From Rhodobiaceae bacterium (GTDB lineage: Bacteria; Pseudomonadota; Alphaproteobacteria; Rhizobiales; Aestuariivirgaceae): DNA of 64,000 nucleotides. The notes beneath the pieces are model-generated. The model searched no databases and had not been told where the DNA came from. It was given only the letters and a program-made list of their open reading frames with translations. Numbering within the stretch: position 1 is the stretch's first letter; every line of letters begins with the position of its first letter. Positions 1 through 8,918 of this stretch are shown piece after piece. The position numbers and the translations under genes were made by a program. The DNA lies in assembly GCA_009885825.1 (NCBI GenBank), contig VFJY01000003.1:26433-90432 (forward strand), read 5' to 3'.

Positions 1-276
1 GCGGTTGAACCCGCAGTTGAGCCGGAAAAGAAATCCGAAACTGTCAAGGTGGCCAAGAAGCCTGCGGGAAGAAAGACTATAAAGGCGCCAGGATCGAATT
101 CCGCCCCCGAAACAGTGATCGTAGCCGCAAAGGCCCCGTCCAAAAATATTGAGCCAGGGTCTGACGCATGGAATGAATATTGCGCCGCTAAATACGTTTC
201 ATTCAACAAGGCGACAGGAACCTATCGCTCGCACACAGGCAAGGAGCGCCGCTGTCTTGTAACGGGAAAGTCCTAG
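1..276 (+). CDS. BA14K-family protein, C-terminal part (5' end outside window)
   Basis: The reading frame is open from the first base, so the gene starts upstream of the window. The visible 91 residues begin with an Ala/Pro/Glu/Lys-rich linker and end in a compact block with the pattern W-x-x-Y-C-A-A-K-Y-x-S-F then G-T-Y-x-x-H-x-G-K-x-R-R-C-L. This matches the C-terminal motif of BA14K-like proteins, small exported or membrane-attached proteins common in Rhizobiales and named after a Brucella antigen; their biochemical role is unclear. The two cysteines in the block fit the family. The gene ends convergently with the GMC oxidoreductase, the two stop codons sharing the bases CTAG. The family call rests on a short stretch. 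Confidence 0.6.
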   Translation, partial: AVEPAVEPEKKSETVKVAKKPAGRKTIKAPGSNSAPETVIVAAKAPSKNIEPGSDAWNEYCAAKYVSFNKATGTYRSHTGKERRCLVTGKS

Positions 277-1883
277 CGCGCCCCCAAAATTATCTCGGCG
301 CCTTTCCAGCCAACCATCATGCTGGCGGCATTGGTGTTGCCTGAGATCAGATTTGGGAAAATAGAGGCGTCGCACACGCGCAGGTTTTCAATGCCATGCA
401 CACGCAACGTGGAATCAACAACAGAAGTACTGGGCGAAGGCCCCATGCGGCATGTGCTGACAGGGTGATAAATTGTTGAGCTGCGCTGGCGGAAATCATT
501 GATCACGTCCTTGTCCGAAACACATGAAGGGCCCGGCATCATTTCTTCCACAATCAAGGAGGCGAGCGGCTCCTGGGCCGCGATCCGCCGAATGATCTTG
601 GTGCCTTCCAGCATTTCCCTGACGTCGGCGGCGGTTGAATAGGCGTTGGCCATAATTTTCGGTTGTTCAAAGGGATTTGCCGACCGAATTTCAATCGTAC
701 CGCGGCTGGTCGGCCTGCATGAAGACAGGCCCAATGAAAAACCAGAGAAAGAGTCCGGCGTGAGCAAGGGCCGCTCCATCGGCTTGTGAACAACGGTGGT
801 GATGGCCTGCATATAGAGCTGCAGATTTGCGCGCTTGTGCCTGGGAGAGGAACGAAAAAACCCACCGCCCTGATTGACACTCTGGCTCAAGGGTCCTGTG
901 CGGGTGAGCAAATACTGCACACCCACCTTCAGCTTCCCCCACCAAGGCCGCAATTCGTCATTCAGAGTGGGAATCGTGGAACGGTATGTATAGTTGAGAC
1001 CGAGATGATCCTGCAGGTGGGTCCCCACATTCAGGTTGTTTTGCACCACTGAAATGCCGTGCTGCTTCAGCAGCCTCGTAGGACCGATTCCTGAAAGCTG
1101 CAAGAGTTGAGGCGAATTGATCGCACCTCCGGAGACAATAATCTCGCGCGCGCCAAAAGCTGTCCTTGTTTGCCCGTTGACCATATATTCAATCCCGATT
1201 GCCTTTTTGCCCTCAAACAAAATGCGCGTGGCATGGGCACCCGTTTCCACCTTTACATTTTTCCGCTTCATTGCAGGACGTAAAAAAGCCCGCGCCGCTG
1301 AATTGCGACGGCCATTCTTCGTGGTGATCTGATAATTGCCAACGCCTTCCTGGGTTTCCCCATTGAAATCCGGATTGAAAGGTATGCCAGCGGCAACCGA
1401 TGCTTTGACAAAGGGATCATACAGAGGGTGCGTGGCCAGCGAATTGTCATTGACATAGAGCGGCCCGCCGACTGCCCGATATTCATTGGCTCCCGCGCTA
1501 TTGTCCTCCATGGCGCGGAAGGCCCTGAGCACATCAGCCCAACCCCATCCCTTGTTTCCCTGCTCCTCCCACTCCTCGAAATCCTCACGGGCTCCCCGGA
1601 TGTAAACCATGGCGTTGATGGAGCTTGATCCGCCAAGCACTTTTCCGCGCGGCCAGTGGCTGGCTTGCCCGTTGAGGCCTGGATCAGGCTCGGTTTTGTA
1701 CATCCAGTTGACAGCAGGATCATAGAAGGTTTTGCCATAACCAAGCGGCATTTGAACGAAAAACCGATAGTCAGACCCGCCGGCCTCGAGCACCAGAACC
1801 GAAGAACGGCCGTTGGCTGATAACCGCTCAGCCAGAACACACCCGGCGGAACCAGCACCCACAATGACGTAATCGAAATTCAT
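273..1883 (-). CDS. GMC-family FAD-dependent oxidoreductase (alcohol/choline dehydrogenase-like)
   Basis: A full-length 536-residue glucose-methanol-choline oxidoreductase. The N-terminus has the FAD dinucleotide fold (VGAGSAGCVLAERL, followed by the conserved E of VLEAGG). Next comes the GMC signature around WPRGKVLGGSSSINAMVYIRG, then SGGAINSPQLLQLSGIGP, and a C-terminal HPVSTCRMG block carrying the catalytic histidine, followed by the NTNAASMMVG FAD-binding end. Members oxidise primary alcohols, choline or polyethylene glycol; the substrate cannot be read from sequence. The gene is divergent from the enolase-superfamily dehydratase across only 48 bp, so the two probably share a control region and may serve one catabolic route. 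No signal peptide is seen, so it is probably cytosolic or peripheral. Confidence 0.88.
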   Translation of the reverse strand: MNFDYVIVGAGSAGCVLAERLSANGRSSVLVLEAGGSDYRFFVQMPLGYGKTFYDPAVNWMYKTEPDPGLNGQASHWPRGKVLGGSSSINAMVYIRGAREDFEEWEEQGNKGWGWADVLRAFRAMEDNSAGANEYRAVGGPLYVNDNSLATHPLYDPFVKASVAAGIPFNPDFNGETQEGVGNYQITTKNGRRNSAARAFLRPAMKRKNVKVETGAHATRILFEGKKAIGIEYMVNGQTRTAFGAREIIVSGGAINSPQLLQLSGIGPTRLLKQHGISVVQNNLNVGTHLQDHLGLNYTYRSTIPTLNDELRPWWGKLKVGVQYLLTRTGPLSQSVNQGGGFFRSSPRHKRANLQLYMQAITTVVHKPMERPLLTPDSFSGFSLGLSSCRPTSRGTIEIRSANPFEQPKIMANAYSTAADVREMLEGTKIIRRIAAQEPLASLIVEEMMPGPSCVSDKDVINDFRQRSSTIYHPVSTCRMGPSPSTSVVDSTLRVHGIENLRVCDASIFPNLISGNTNAASMMVGWKGAEIILGAR

Positions 1884-1931
1884 ATTTCCAGAATCCTCGT
1901 GTAAACACTATCAAACGGGAGACCTATACCC

Positions 1932-3128
1932 ATGAAGATTCGCGACCTCAAAGTCTTTATTGTCGGCAACCCACCACCAAGTTGGGGCGGGCAGTATTTC
2001 ATCTTTTTAAAGCTCACGACGGATGATGGCATTTCCGGCATCGGTGAATGCTATTGCGACACCTTCGGCCCCAAGGCCATGACAGCCATGATTGAAGATA
2101 CTTTCGGGCGCTATGTTGCGGGCATGGATCCTTTCCACATCGAAAGCCTGTGGCGTAAAGTTTATGGGTCCGGATACACAGGCAGGCCTGACGTTTCGCT
2201 CATGGGTGTGCTTTCAGGCATCGAAATCGCCCTGTGGGACATTATCGGCAAGTCGGTTGGAAAACCCGTTTATGAGCTCCTTGGGGGACGTGTGCATGAG
2301 AAATTGCGCTCCTACACCTATATCTATCCCGATGCCGCCAAAGGCCAGGACAGCACAATTTTCTGGAATGCCGAACAATCGGCTGAGCGCGCCGCTCACT
2401 ACGTGAAGCAGGGCTTCACCGGCATAAAGTTCGATCCCGCTGCACCCTATTCCAGTTTCGATCCCAGGCAGCCCTCGCTTGAGTCCATGGAACTCTGCGC
2501 CAAATTCTGCAAACTTATCCGCGAAGCCGTGGGCACCAAGGCCGATCTTCTTTTTGGCACCCATGGCCAATTCACCACAGCTGGCGCCATCCGCTTTGCC
2601 AAGCATATTGAGCCCTATGATCCCCTGTGGTTTGAAGAGCCAACGCCACCTGAAAAGCCGGAGGAAATGGCCTTGGTGGCGCGGGGAACCTCTATCCCGA
2701 TTGCGACGGGCGAGCGCCTCACCACGAAATATGAATTTGCGCGGGTGCTGGAATGCCGGGCAGCCTCAATCCTTCAAATGGCGCTTGGCCGGGTAGGGGG
2801 CATATGGGAGGCCAAGAAAATAGCAGGGATGGCCGAAACCCACTATGCGCAGATCGCTCCACATCTCTATGCAGGGCCGGTTGAAGCCGCAGCCAACATT
2901 CACTACGCTGCGTCCCTTCCCAATTTTCTTATCCTCGAAAGTATCGAAACTTTTGGCGGCATGTATTCCAAGCTCCTGAAAAAGCCGATCCGTTGGGAGG
3001 AGGGCTATGTGATCCCGCCAACCGAACCGGGGCTCGGCATCGAGCTGAATGAGGACGTGGCCTTGGCGCATCCCTACACGGGCAACAGGCTGCACCTCGA
3101 AATGACAAACCACCCGGTGAATGTATGA
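1932..3128 (+). CDS. Enolase-superfamily sugar-acid dehydratase (mandelate racemase/muconate lactonising enzyme family)
   Basis: 398 residues with the two-domain layout of the mandelate racemase family: an N-terminal capping domain (about 1-125, with the A-L-W-D-I-I-G-K helix and LGG loop) and a TIM barrel. Two usual Mg ligands are visible as the Glu of WFEEP and of TGER. At the place of the first ligand, usually Asp, the sequence reads L-L-F-G-T-H-G-Q. The APHLYAGP segment near the end is typical of acid-sugar dehydratases. The likely role is dehydration of an aldonic or uronic acid; the substrate is unknown. The start has a GGAG ribosome site about 10 bases upstream, and the stop overlaps the next gene by ATGA, so the two are translationally coupled. 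Confidence 0.82.
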   Translation: MKIRDLKVFIVGNPPPSWGGQYFIFLKLTTDDGISGIGECYCDTFGPKAMTAMIEDTFGRYVAGMDPFHIESLWRKVYGSGYTGRPDVSLMGVLSGIEIALWDIIGKSVGKPVYELLGGRVHEKLRSYTYIYPDAAKGQDSTIFWNAEQSAERAAHYVKQGFTGIKFDPAAPYSSFDPRQPSLESMELCAKFCKLIREAVGTKADLLFGTHGQFTTAGAIRFAKHIEPYDPLWFEEPTPPEKPEEMALVARGTSIPIATGERLTTKYEFARVLECRAASILQMALGRVGGIWEAKKIAGMAETHYAQIAPHLYAGPVEAAANIHYAASLPNFLILESIETFGGMYSKLLKKPIRWEEGYVIPPTEPGLGIELNEDVALAHPYTGNRLHLEMTNHPVNV

Positions 3129-4024
3129 GATACGGTTACATAGGACTGGGAAATCTTGGCGGGCATTTGGCGGCCAGCCTGTTGCGCGCGGGTTTCGATG
3201 TAACAGTTAACGACGTCGATCGATCGCTGGCTGAGCGCCACATCAATATGGGCGGTAAATGGGCCGATAGGCCAAGGTCGCTGGCGGAGCAAGTCGATTG
3301 CGTCATCACGTGCCTGCCTTCGCCTGTCGTGTCCGAAAAGGTTTTACTGCAGCTTGTCGACGGTTTGAGGCCCGGCACGACCTGGATCGAAATGTCCACC
3401 CTTGGCCGAAACGAAATTCAAAGATTGGCCAAACTAGCTGAAGCCAAAGGCATTCGCGCCATGGAATGCCCCGTCACTGGCGGCGTTCATCTTGCGGCCC
3501 AAGGGAAAATCACCGTCTTGGCGGGTGGCGACAAAGACCTGTTCGATCTGCATAAACCAGCTCTTGAGGCGATGGGTGGTCAGCTCTTTCACATGGGTCA
3601 ATTGGGCTCAGCCGCCATCATCAAAGTCATCACCAACATGCTGGCCTTTATCCATCTTGTGGCCGATGGCGAAGCTTTGATGCTGGCCAAGCGCGGCGGT
3701 CTTGATCTGGCGCAAAGCTGGGCAGCAATTAAGGCCAGCAGTGGCAACAGCTTCGTCCACGAAACTGAAGGCCAACTTATCCTCAACGGCAGTTACGACA
3801 TCGCCTTCACTATGGACTTGGCACTCAAGGACTTGGGCTTTGCCATGAACTTCGGCACGGAATTCGGCGTGCCACTTGATCTAGCCAGCCTGACAAATGA
3901 AACCTTTGTCAAAGGCCGTCAAGCCTATGGGGGTGCGGCGCAATCCACCCAGATCGTGAAACTGTTGGAGGACGCCCTGAATACAGACCTTCGCGCGCCC
4001 GGTTTTCCCGCGCGGTTGGAATAG
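3125..4024 (+). CDS. NAD(P)-dependent beta-hydroxyacid dehydrogenase (3-hydroxyisobutyrate dehydrogenase family)
   Basis: 299 residues. The N-terminal Rossmann fold begins at once with YGYIGLGNLGGHLAASLL. The substrate-binding segment ECPVTGGVHLAAQGKITVLAGG corresponds to the DAPVSGG motif of the family, and the catalytic Lys is in IIKVITNML. The C-terminal helical domain includes FTMDLALKDLGFAMN. Family members oxidise 3-hydroxyisobutyrate, tartronate semialdehyde or similar acids. The start overlaps the dehydratase stop (ATGA), and a decayed amidohydrolase follows, so the group resembles a small sugar- or hydroxy-acid catabolic operon. The exact substrate is not evident. Confidence 0.85.
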   Translation: MRYGYIGLGNLGGHLAASLLRAGFDVTVNDVDRSLAERHINMGGKWADRPRSLAEQVDCVITCLPSPVVSEKVLLQLVDGLRPGTTWIEMSTLGRNEIQRLAKLAEAKGIRAMECPVTGGVHLAAQGKITVLAGGDKDLFDLHKPALEAMGGQLFHMGQLGSAAIIKVITNMLAFIHLVADGEALMLAKRGGLDLAQSWAAIKASSGNSFVHETEGQLILNGSYDIAFTMDLALKDLGFAMNFGTEFGVPLDLASLTNETFVKGRQAYGGAAQSTQIVKLLEDALNTDLRAPGFPARLE

Positions 4025-4026
4025 CT

Positions 4027-4832
4027 TTGTCAGAAACTGAGCTCATCGTCATAAACGCCGACATCGCGACGATGGACCCACTGACACCACGTGTAACTGC
4101 GCTTGCAGTTGTTGGCGGTCGAATTTCTGCCTTGGGCACCGATGCAGAAATTCGCAAACTTGCAGCAAGCAACACTGCGCACAATTTGCACCGCGCGGTT
4201 CTTGATGTGGCCGTTCCTGATCACCCATGTTTCATTCTGGCCTCTGATTGCCACAATGCCACGATTAATTCGAAGGCTTGCGAAATCCTCGGCGTTGATC
4301 GCAATATCCAAGACCCGCCCAATGGCCATTTTGTAAAGGACTCGGTGTTGTGGCAAACATCCAGCCCCTGTGGGCAAGGCTGGAACCCTCCATCAGCGAG
4401 TTCACTTTGCCGCTGACAGGCGAGGAGCGCGGAAAATGGATATATGCCTTCCGCTCGCTGATCGACGCAGGGGCGCCCTATGCGATTTCAAGTGACTGGG
4501 GCGTTTCCACCCTGAATCCCTTTCCGATCATGCAAACCGCCATCACCCGCCAACCGCCAGGCAGGGGCAGGCAGTATCCAGTTTTCCTGCCCGAACAGCG
4601 CATGACAATCAACGAATGTGTGAAAGGCTACACGGTTCTTGCTGCGGAAGCGGCTTGGCGCTCAAGGGATGCGGGCTCTCTAAGCCCCGGAAAATTCGCA
4701 GATATCATCATTCTGAACCGGGACGTCTTTGCATGCGACCCTTACGAAATCGCGGAAACCAAGGTTTTGTTGACTCTTTTGGGAGAAAAATCGGTGCATT
4801 CCGACGATATTTTTGCCACAAATAAACAATAG
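4027..4832 (+). pseudogene. Decayed YtcJ-like amidohydrolase (Amidohydro_3), with internal deletions and a frameshift
   Basis: Two short frames together carry scattered pieces of one amidohydrolase of a family normally above 500 residues. Frame one, from a TTG at 4027, has the N-terminal beta-sandwich start (INADIATMDP, then AVVGGRISALG) and jumps directly to the VPDHPCFILASDCHNATINSKA block. The early HxH metal site that should lie between them is missing. Near 4345 the reading frame changes, and VANIQPLWARL, then AISSDWGVSTLNP and SPGKFADIIILNRD continue in the second frame to 4832. At least two internal deletions and one frame change must have occurred, so no active enzyme can be made. It sits at the end of the dehydratase-dehydrogenase pair. 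Confidence 0.85.
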
Positions 4833-4886
4833 TTATGATACACTTTGTGGGTTAACCCTCTGAGGCTCAACAAGGAAAACAGGATC

Positions 4887-5219
4887 ATGATCAAAAGCAA
4901 ATTAGCCGCCACGGCTTTAGTCGCGCTCATGGCGTTAGGCTCTGTTGCCACACCGTCGGAAGCACGCAGCAAGCGCTATTGCCGAGCCTACGCCGAGGAT
5001 GTGGCCAACCATAGGGCCGGTGCCCAACAGGTTGTCGGCGGTGCCGTCGGGGGTGCCATTGCTGGTGGCGTAATTGGTGCCATCGTCGGCGGTCGCCATT
5101 CAGTCAGGGACGGAGCCATCATCGGTGGCATCGGAGGAACCGTGCTCGGTGGTGTAAGCGCCAACAAGAAATGGCGCAAACACTACGATAGGGCCTACGC
5201 CAACTGCCGCGCATCCTAG
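4887..5219 (+). CDS. Small exported glycine-zipper protein
   Basis: 110 residues from the ATG at 4887, chosen over the earlier in-frame start because AAGGA lies about 10 bases upstream and it gives a clean signal peptide: MIKSK, a hydrophobic stretch, then cleavage near SEA|RS. The mature part has a glycine-zipper double membrane segment (about residues 50-92: GGAVGGAIAGGVIGAIVGG, then GAIIGGIGGTVLGG) and ends in a basic tail with a Cys near the C-terminus. Proteins of this kind associate with the outer membrane or envelope in many proteobacteria; their precise role is unknown. A hairpin terminator follows. Confidence 0.75.
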   Translation: MIKSKLAATALVALMALGSVATPSEARSKRYCRAYAEDVANHRAGAQQVVGGAVGGAIAGGVIGAIVGGRHSVRDGAIIGGIGGTVLGGVSANKKWRKHYDRAYANCRAS

Positions 5220-5244
5220 GATTGGCGCCATCTTGAGTCCGAAA

Positions 5245-5275
5245 AAGCCGGCGCTTGGTCCGGCTTCTTTGTTTG
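5245..5275 (+). terminator. Rho-independent terminator after the glycine-zipper gene
   Basis: A perfect 7-bp stem AAGCCGG (5245-5251) and CCGGCTT (5260-5266) with an 8-base loop, followed by the T-rich CTTTGTTT. It lies between two convergent genes and could serve the upstream one. Confidence 0.65.
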
Positions 5276-5299
5276 GAGCAAGATCAACCTGCTCATGCT

Positions 5300-7927
5300 C
5301 TAAATGACGGAGTCTTGCTGCTGTTTTCGCGCGCCTTGCAGGGCTTTCGCAGGCATTGGCCGACCAAAATAATAGCCTTGTCCCTCGTGGCAGCCGAGTT
5401 CCCGCAGGGCCAGCAGTTCTGGCTCCATCTCAATTCCCTCGGCCAGCACACGCATGTTTAGGCTTTTGCCAATCGCCAGAATGGCGCGGACAATTTCAAC
5501 GTTGCGCGGACTGGTGCCCAGGTCGGTGATAAGCGATCGATCAATCTTGATTTTGTCAAAATGGAATTTCTGCAAATAGCTGATGCTGGAATAGCCAGTC
5601 CCAAAGTCATCCATTGCAATGAGGGTGCCCAACTCCCTGAGCTGGAGAAGTGTCAGAAGCGTTTCATCGGAATTTTCGAGGAGTGCTGTTTCGGTGATCT
5701 CAAGTTCGACCCGTGAAGCGGCCAACCCTGAGTGGTTCAAGGCAAGTCGGAGCGAATCGATGATATTGGTGTCTTTGAACTGTTTGGCGGACAAGTTTAT
5801 TGCGGCAATCAGGTGGGGTTGCCATGTTGCTGCTTCACTGCAGGCCTCTTTAAGAATCCAGTTTCCAATCGGGACGATCAGCCCGGTTTCTTCCGCAACT
5901 GTCATGAATTCTTCAGCGGAGATGATTCCACGCGTCGGATGGTTCCAACGCAAAAGAGCCTCATAACCAGTTACTGCTTCGGTTTGCAGATCCACCAGCG
6001 GCTGGTAGTACAGGGAGAGCTCGCCCCTTCTGACGGCGCTCCGCAACTCCAGTTCCAGGGCGCGCTTGGCCAGTACATGGAGCTGCATCTGTGGTTCAAA
6101 GCTCTGATACCTGCCGCGCCCAACTGATTTCGCGCGATAGAGCGCCAGATCAACATTCTGCAAGAGTATCGCACTGTTCGCGCCGTCCCTTGGGGCAAAT
6201 GTCATGCCGACGCTTACCCCGATATTGATCCGATGTCCCTCAATATCGAAAGTCTCCGCCATTTCCGTGACGATTATATCCGCCAGAAATTCTATATCCT
6301 GCGTGATGTTGTCAACCATTGGCAGGATCAGCGCGAACTCGTCGCCACCCAGCCTTGCCACAAAATCGGTTTCGCGGACACAACTGCGAAGCCGTTTGGC
6401 AACTGCGACGATTAACTCATCGCCAACCGGATGCCCAAGCGTATCATTCACATTCTTGAAGTCATCCAGATCGACCAGCAACAAGGCGAACGTAGCGCTA
6501 TCTGAAACTGGAACATCCAGAAGTGACTTCAGGTGCTTGTCAAAGCTGAACCGGTTTGGAAGGCCGGTCAACGAGTCGTGATGGGCAAGGTGATGAATAT
6601 GCTCCTCCTGCCGCCGTTTCTCAGTCACGTCAGTGATAGCAGCAAGGCAAGCCTTTTTACCCATGTAGTCAATTCGTTTGGACTGTATAATGGCGGTAAA
6701 ATGACTGCCATCAGCTCTCCAGAGTATGGCGTCGTGTTGTTCGGAATCGATCTCATTTGTTGAACTGATGAGTTCAACATTTCTTTCACGATGTTCAGGT
6801 GGAGAAAATTCTACGGCAGTCATGCCCAATATCTGCTCTTTACTAAACCCAAAATGGGCCAGTGCGGCATCGTTGATGTCAAGCATCCTGTGGTCCTCCA
6901 GGTCATAGACACCCATAGGCTGAGGATTGGCAAAGAAAAGCGATCGAAACGACTCTTCGCGCCTTTTCGCGTCCGTAACGTCGACACGTGTGCAAATGGC
7001 TCCACCGTCCGAAGTCCGATGCTGTTCATAACGGATGACACGGTTGCCGGCCAGAAAATGCTCAGTGGCATCACATTTCAACTTGTACTCGGCCAGGCGC
7101 TGGGCGAACCAAGCTTCGGGGCCATCAGGACCTATCACGTCCAAATACTTGCCGCTGTTGAGGCTGGCCTTGAGCAATTCCTCGTATGTCAGTCCAGGCG
7201 CAATCAGTTCAATGATTTCTGGAAACATGTCTTCATAGCGTTTGTTCCATAAGACGATCCGGTCTTCGGCATCCATCATGATGATTGCTTCGGGAAGGAA
7301 TTCTATGGCATTGCGCAGTCTTGCGTTGGCTTCCGCAGCGTTGGCAGCCGCAGAACATGCTGCGGCCTCTGCGGATGATAACTTGTCTACCATGCGAAGA
7401 CGATCAAGCCGCTCAATCACAATTTGCGCCAGGCCCTTGAGAAGCGCATTTTCGCGCGCCGTTAGTGCATTGCGCGTTTTTGTATCTTTTATGGAAAGCA
7501 CGCCAATCCTAAATCCATCTGAATCGGTCAGCGGAACGCCAGCATAAAACCGTATCCCTTTTCCGCTCGTATAGAGAGGGTTTTTCGAAAAACGTTCGTC
7601 GAGAAAAACATCGGGCACACAAAAAACATCGTCGCATTCCAACGCATGGTTGCACAGACTGCCGACGCGCGACACGCTTTGCGACTTGAAACCACAACGC
7701 CCGATGAACAACAGGACGGCTTCTTCTGCAATGCAGATCCCCGAAATGGGGGCGTCGAAGATATTGGCCGCCAGAGCCGTGATCCCGTCGAAGACTTGGT
7801 CGGTCGATCCGTCAATGAAGTTAACGTAGTCCGAAATGCGCTGCAATCGCGCCTGCTCCGAAGGGGGCAAGGAGCTCCTCTCTTGCCTTGCCAAAAGCTG
7901 AAGCGATGAATCCATGGCTAAAAGCAT
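5300..7927 (-). CDS. GAF-PAS-PAS-GGDEF-EAL cyclic-di-GMP synthase/phosphodiesterase
   Basis: 875 residues with no transmembrane segment, so a soluble sensor. In order: GAF domain (about 30-175), PAS domain (about 205-310), a second PAS (about 330-445), GGDEF (about 450-610) and EAL (about 630-870). The GGDEF signature is intact at residues 527-531 (RLGGDEF), with an RxxD inhibitory site (RETD) five residues before it. The EAL domain keeps EALLRW (E at 656), INLS, EITETALLEN, DDFGTGYSS, KIDRS, AEGIE and QGYYFGRP. Both activities are therefore possible from sequence; which dominates cannot be told. It stands alone, with no cognate partner next to it. Confidence 0.93.
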   Translation of the reverse strand: MLLAMDSSLQLLARQERSSLPPSEQARLQRISDYVNFIDGSTDQVFDGITALAANIFDAPISGICIAEEAVLLFIGRCGFKSQSVSRVGSLCNHALECDDVFCVPDVFLDERFSKNPLYTSGKGIRFYAGVPLTDSDGFRIGVLSIKDTKTRNALTARENALLKGLAQIVIERLDRLRMVDKLSSAEAAACSAAANAAEANARLRNAIEFLPEAIIMMDAEDRIVLWNKRYEDMFPEIIELIAPGLTYEELLKASLNSGKYLDVIGPDGPEAWFAQRLAEYKLKCDATEHFLAGNRVIRYEQHRTSDGGAICTRVDVTDAKRREESFRSLFFANPQPMGVYDLEDHRMLDINDAALAHFGFSKEQILGMTAVEFSPPEHRERNVELISSTNEIDSEQHDAILWRADGSHFTAIIQSKRIDYMGKKACLAAITDVTEKRRQEEHIHHLAHHDSLTGLPNRFSFDKHLKSLLDVPVSDSATFALLLVDLDDFKNVNDTLGHPVGDELIVAVAKRLRSCVRETDFVARLGGDEFALILPMVDNITQDIEFLADIIVTEMAETFDIEGHRINIGVSVGMTFAPRDGANSAILLQNVDLALYRAKSVGRGRYQSFEPQMQLHVLAKRALELELRSAVRRGELSLYYQPLVDLQTEAVTGYEALLRWNHPTRGIISAEEFMTVAEETGLIVPIGNWILKEACSEAATWQPHLIAAINLSAKQFKDTNIIDSLRLALNHSGLAASRVELEITETALLENSDETLLTLLQLRELGTLIAMDDFGTGYSSISYLQKFHFDKIKIDRSLITDLGTSPRNVEIVRAILAIGKSLNMRVLAEGIEMEPELLALRELGCHEGQGYYFGRPMPAKALQGARKQQQDSVI

Positions 7928-8073
7928 TAGGGCTGCAACCGTTAATTCAGGCTAATCCGCCCTGAATTCGATAGGCAAATCAGGCTAATGGTGAACAACA
8001 AGTATCTGGAAATGCTCCAATTATCAGGTAGTTGGAGGAAATATGACCCTGGTTGACCACAAAGCTTAACAAG

Positions 8074-8097
8074 AAGGCCGGAGTTTCCCCCGGCCTT
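8074..8097 (-). terminator. Rho-independent terminator after the exporter cassette
   Basis: Read on the minus strand, a perfect 8-bp stem AAGGCCGG/CCGGCCTT with an 8-base loop is followed by CTTGTT. It lies 52 bp downstream of the glnA-end copy, at the same spacing as the glnA terminator has from the real glnA end, so it is probably a diverged copy of a glnA terminator. Confidence 0.7.
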
Positions 8098-8125
8098 TAC
8101 CATTATTCTATCTGAACCAAACTTC

Positions 8126-8185
8126 AGCAGCTGTAATACATGTCGAACTCCACCGGATGCGGGGTCATTTCGGTGCGCATGTTTT
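8126..8185 (-). repeat. Second copy of the 3' end of glnA (60 bp, one mismatch)
   Basis: This stretch matches 11348-11407 at 59 of 60 positions. On the minus strand it encodes the last residues of glutamine synthetase ([14 protein letters not shown]) followed by a stop. Homology continues past the stop in weaker form: AGCTTAACAA occurs at 8063 and 11285, exactly 63 bases from each copy, and both have a hairpin in between. The exporter genes lie between the two copies. No integrase gene is nearby. Confidence 0.9.
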
Positions 8186-8194
8186 TCGTCAAGT

Positions 8195-8917
8195 TCAAGT
8201 GCTGCCGCCGTTTTCCTGCACTCGCTCCAGATATCCATCCCTGAGATAGAAAATTCGGTTAAATCGGTTGAAGATTTTTTCGTCGTGACTAACGACCACG
8301 ATGGCAGCCCGTTGCTCGACTGCAACCTGGCTCATCAGATCCATCACAACGCCGGCACGCTGGGAATCGAGGGCAGCAGTGGGTTCATCGGCCAGTATTA
8401 TGCGGGGCCGGTTGGCCATGGCACGCGCAATGGCAACGCGCTGGGCTTCCCCTCCTGAAACTGTGGCGGGCATGGCATTTTTGCGATTGCCTACACCCAG
8501 ATACTCCAGCAGTTCGACGGCGCGCCGCTGCGCCTCCGCAGGTGTGCGGCCAGCAAGTTCGAGGACCATCGCGACATTTTCAGTCGCGTTTAGGAAGGGC
8601 AGAAGATTATGGAACTGGAAGATAAACCCGATCTTGTCGAGCCGTAACTTGCGCTGATCCCTTTTCAGCCAGCGGGCATCATAAATCAGTTCATCATCCA
8701 GCAGCATCCGGCCACTTGAGGGCTCAAGGATGCAAGCGATGACATTGAGAAGCGTTGACTTGCCAGACCCGCTTGGCCCTACCAGTCCCACAATCTCGCC
8801 GGGGTAGACGCAGATTGATACCTGGCGCTGGGCATCGACGCGTGTATCGCCCTCGCCGAAATGCTTGGAAATGTTGGTGAGGGCCACGAGCGGCGTTGTT
8901 GCAGACGTGACTGGCAT
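8195..8917 (-). CDS. ABC transporter ATP-binding protein (DevA/LolD/MacB-type)
   Basis: 240 residues from the ATG at 8917, which lies one base after the permease stop; a longer frame upstream overlaps the permease and is unlikely. It has Walker A GPSGSGKST, Q-loop FQFHNLLPF, signature VSGGEAQR, Walker B IILADEPTAALD and the switch His in VVSHDE. The DEPTAALDS wording and the partners put it with the ATPases of MacB/Lol/DevA-type systems. Such ATPases drive a periplasmic adaptor that moves lipids, lipoproteins or other substrates through the envelope, not import. It is the last gene of the cassette and stops 10 bp before the duplicated glnA end. Confidence 0.9.
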   Translation of the reverse strand: MPVTSATTPLVALTNISKHFGEGDTRVDAQRQVSICVYPGEIVGLVGPSGSGKSTLLNVIACILEPSSGRMLLDDELIYDARWLKRDQRKLRLDKIGFIFQFHNLLPFLNATENVAMVLELAGRTPAEAQRRAVELLEYLGVGNRKNAMPATVSGGEAQRVAIARAMANRPRIILADEPTAALDSQRAGVVMDLMSQVAVEQRAAIVVVSHDEKIFNRFNRIFYLRDGYLERVQENGGST

Positions 8918-8918
8918 G

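Noticed and set aside
7942..8325. A 127-codon frame on the minus strand near the glnA-end copy
   Set aside because: It overlaps the end of the ABC ATPase gene and the duplicated glnA end in a different frame; no start site or family supports it.
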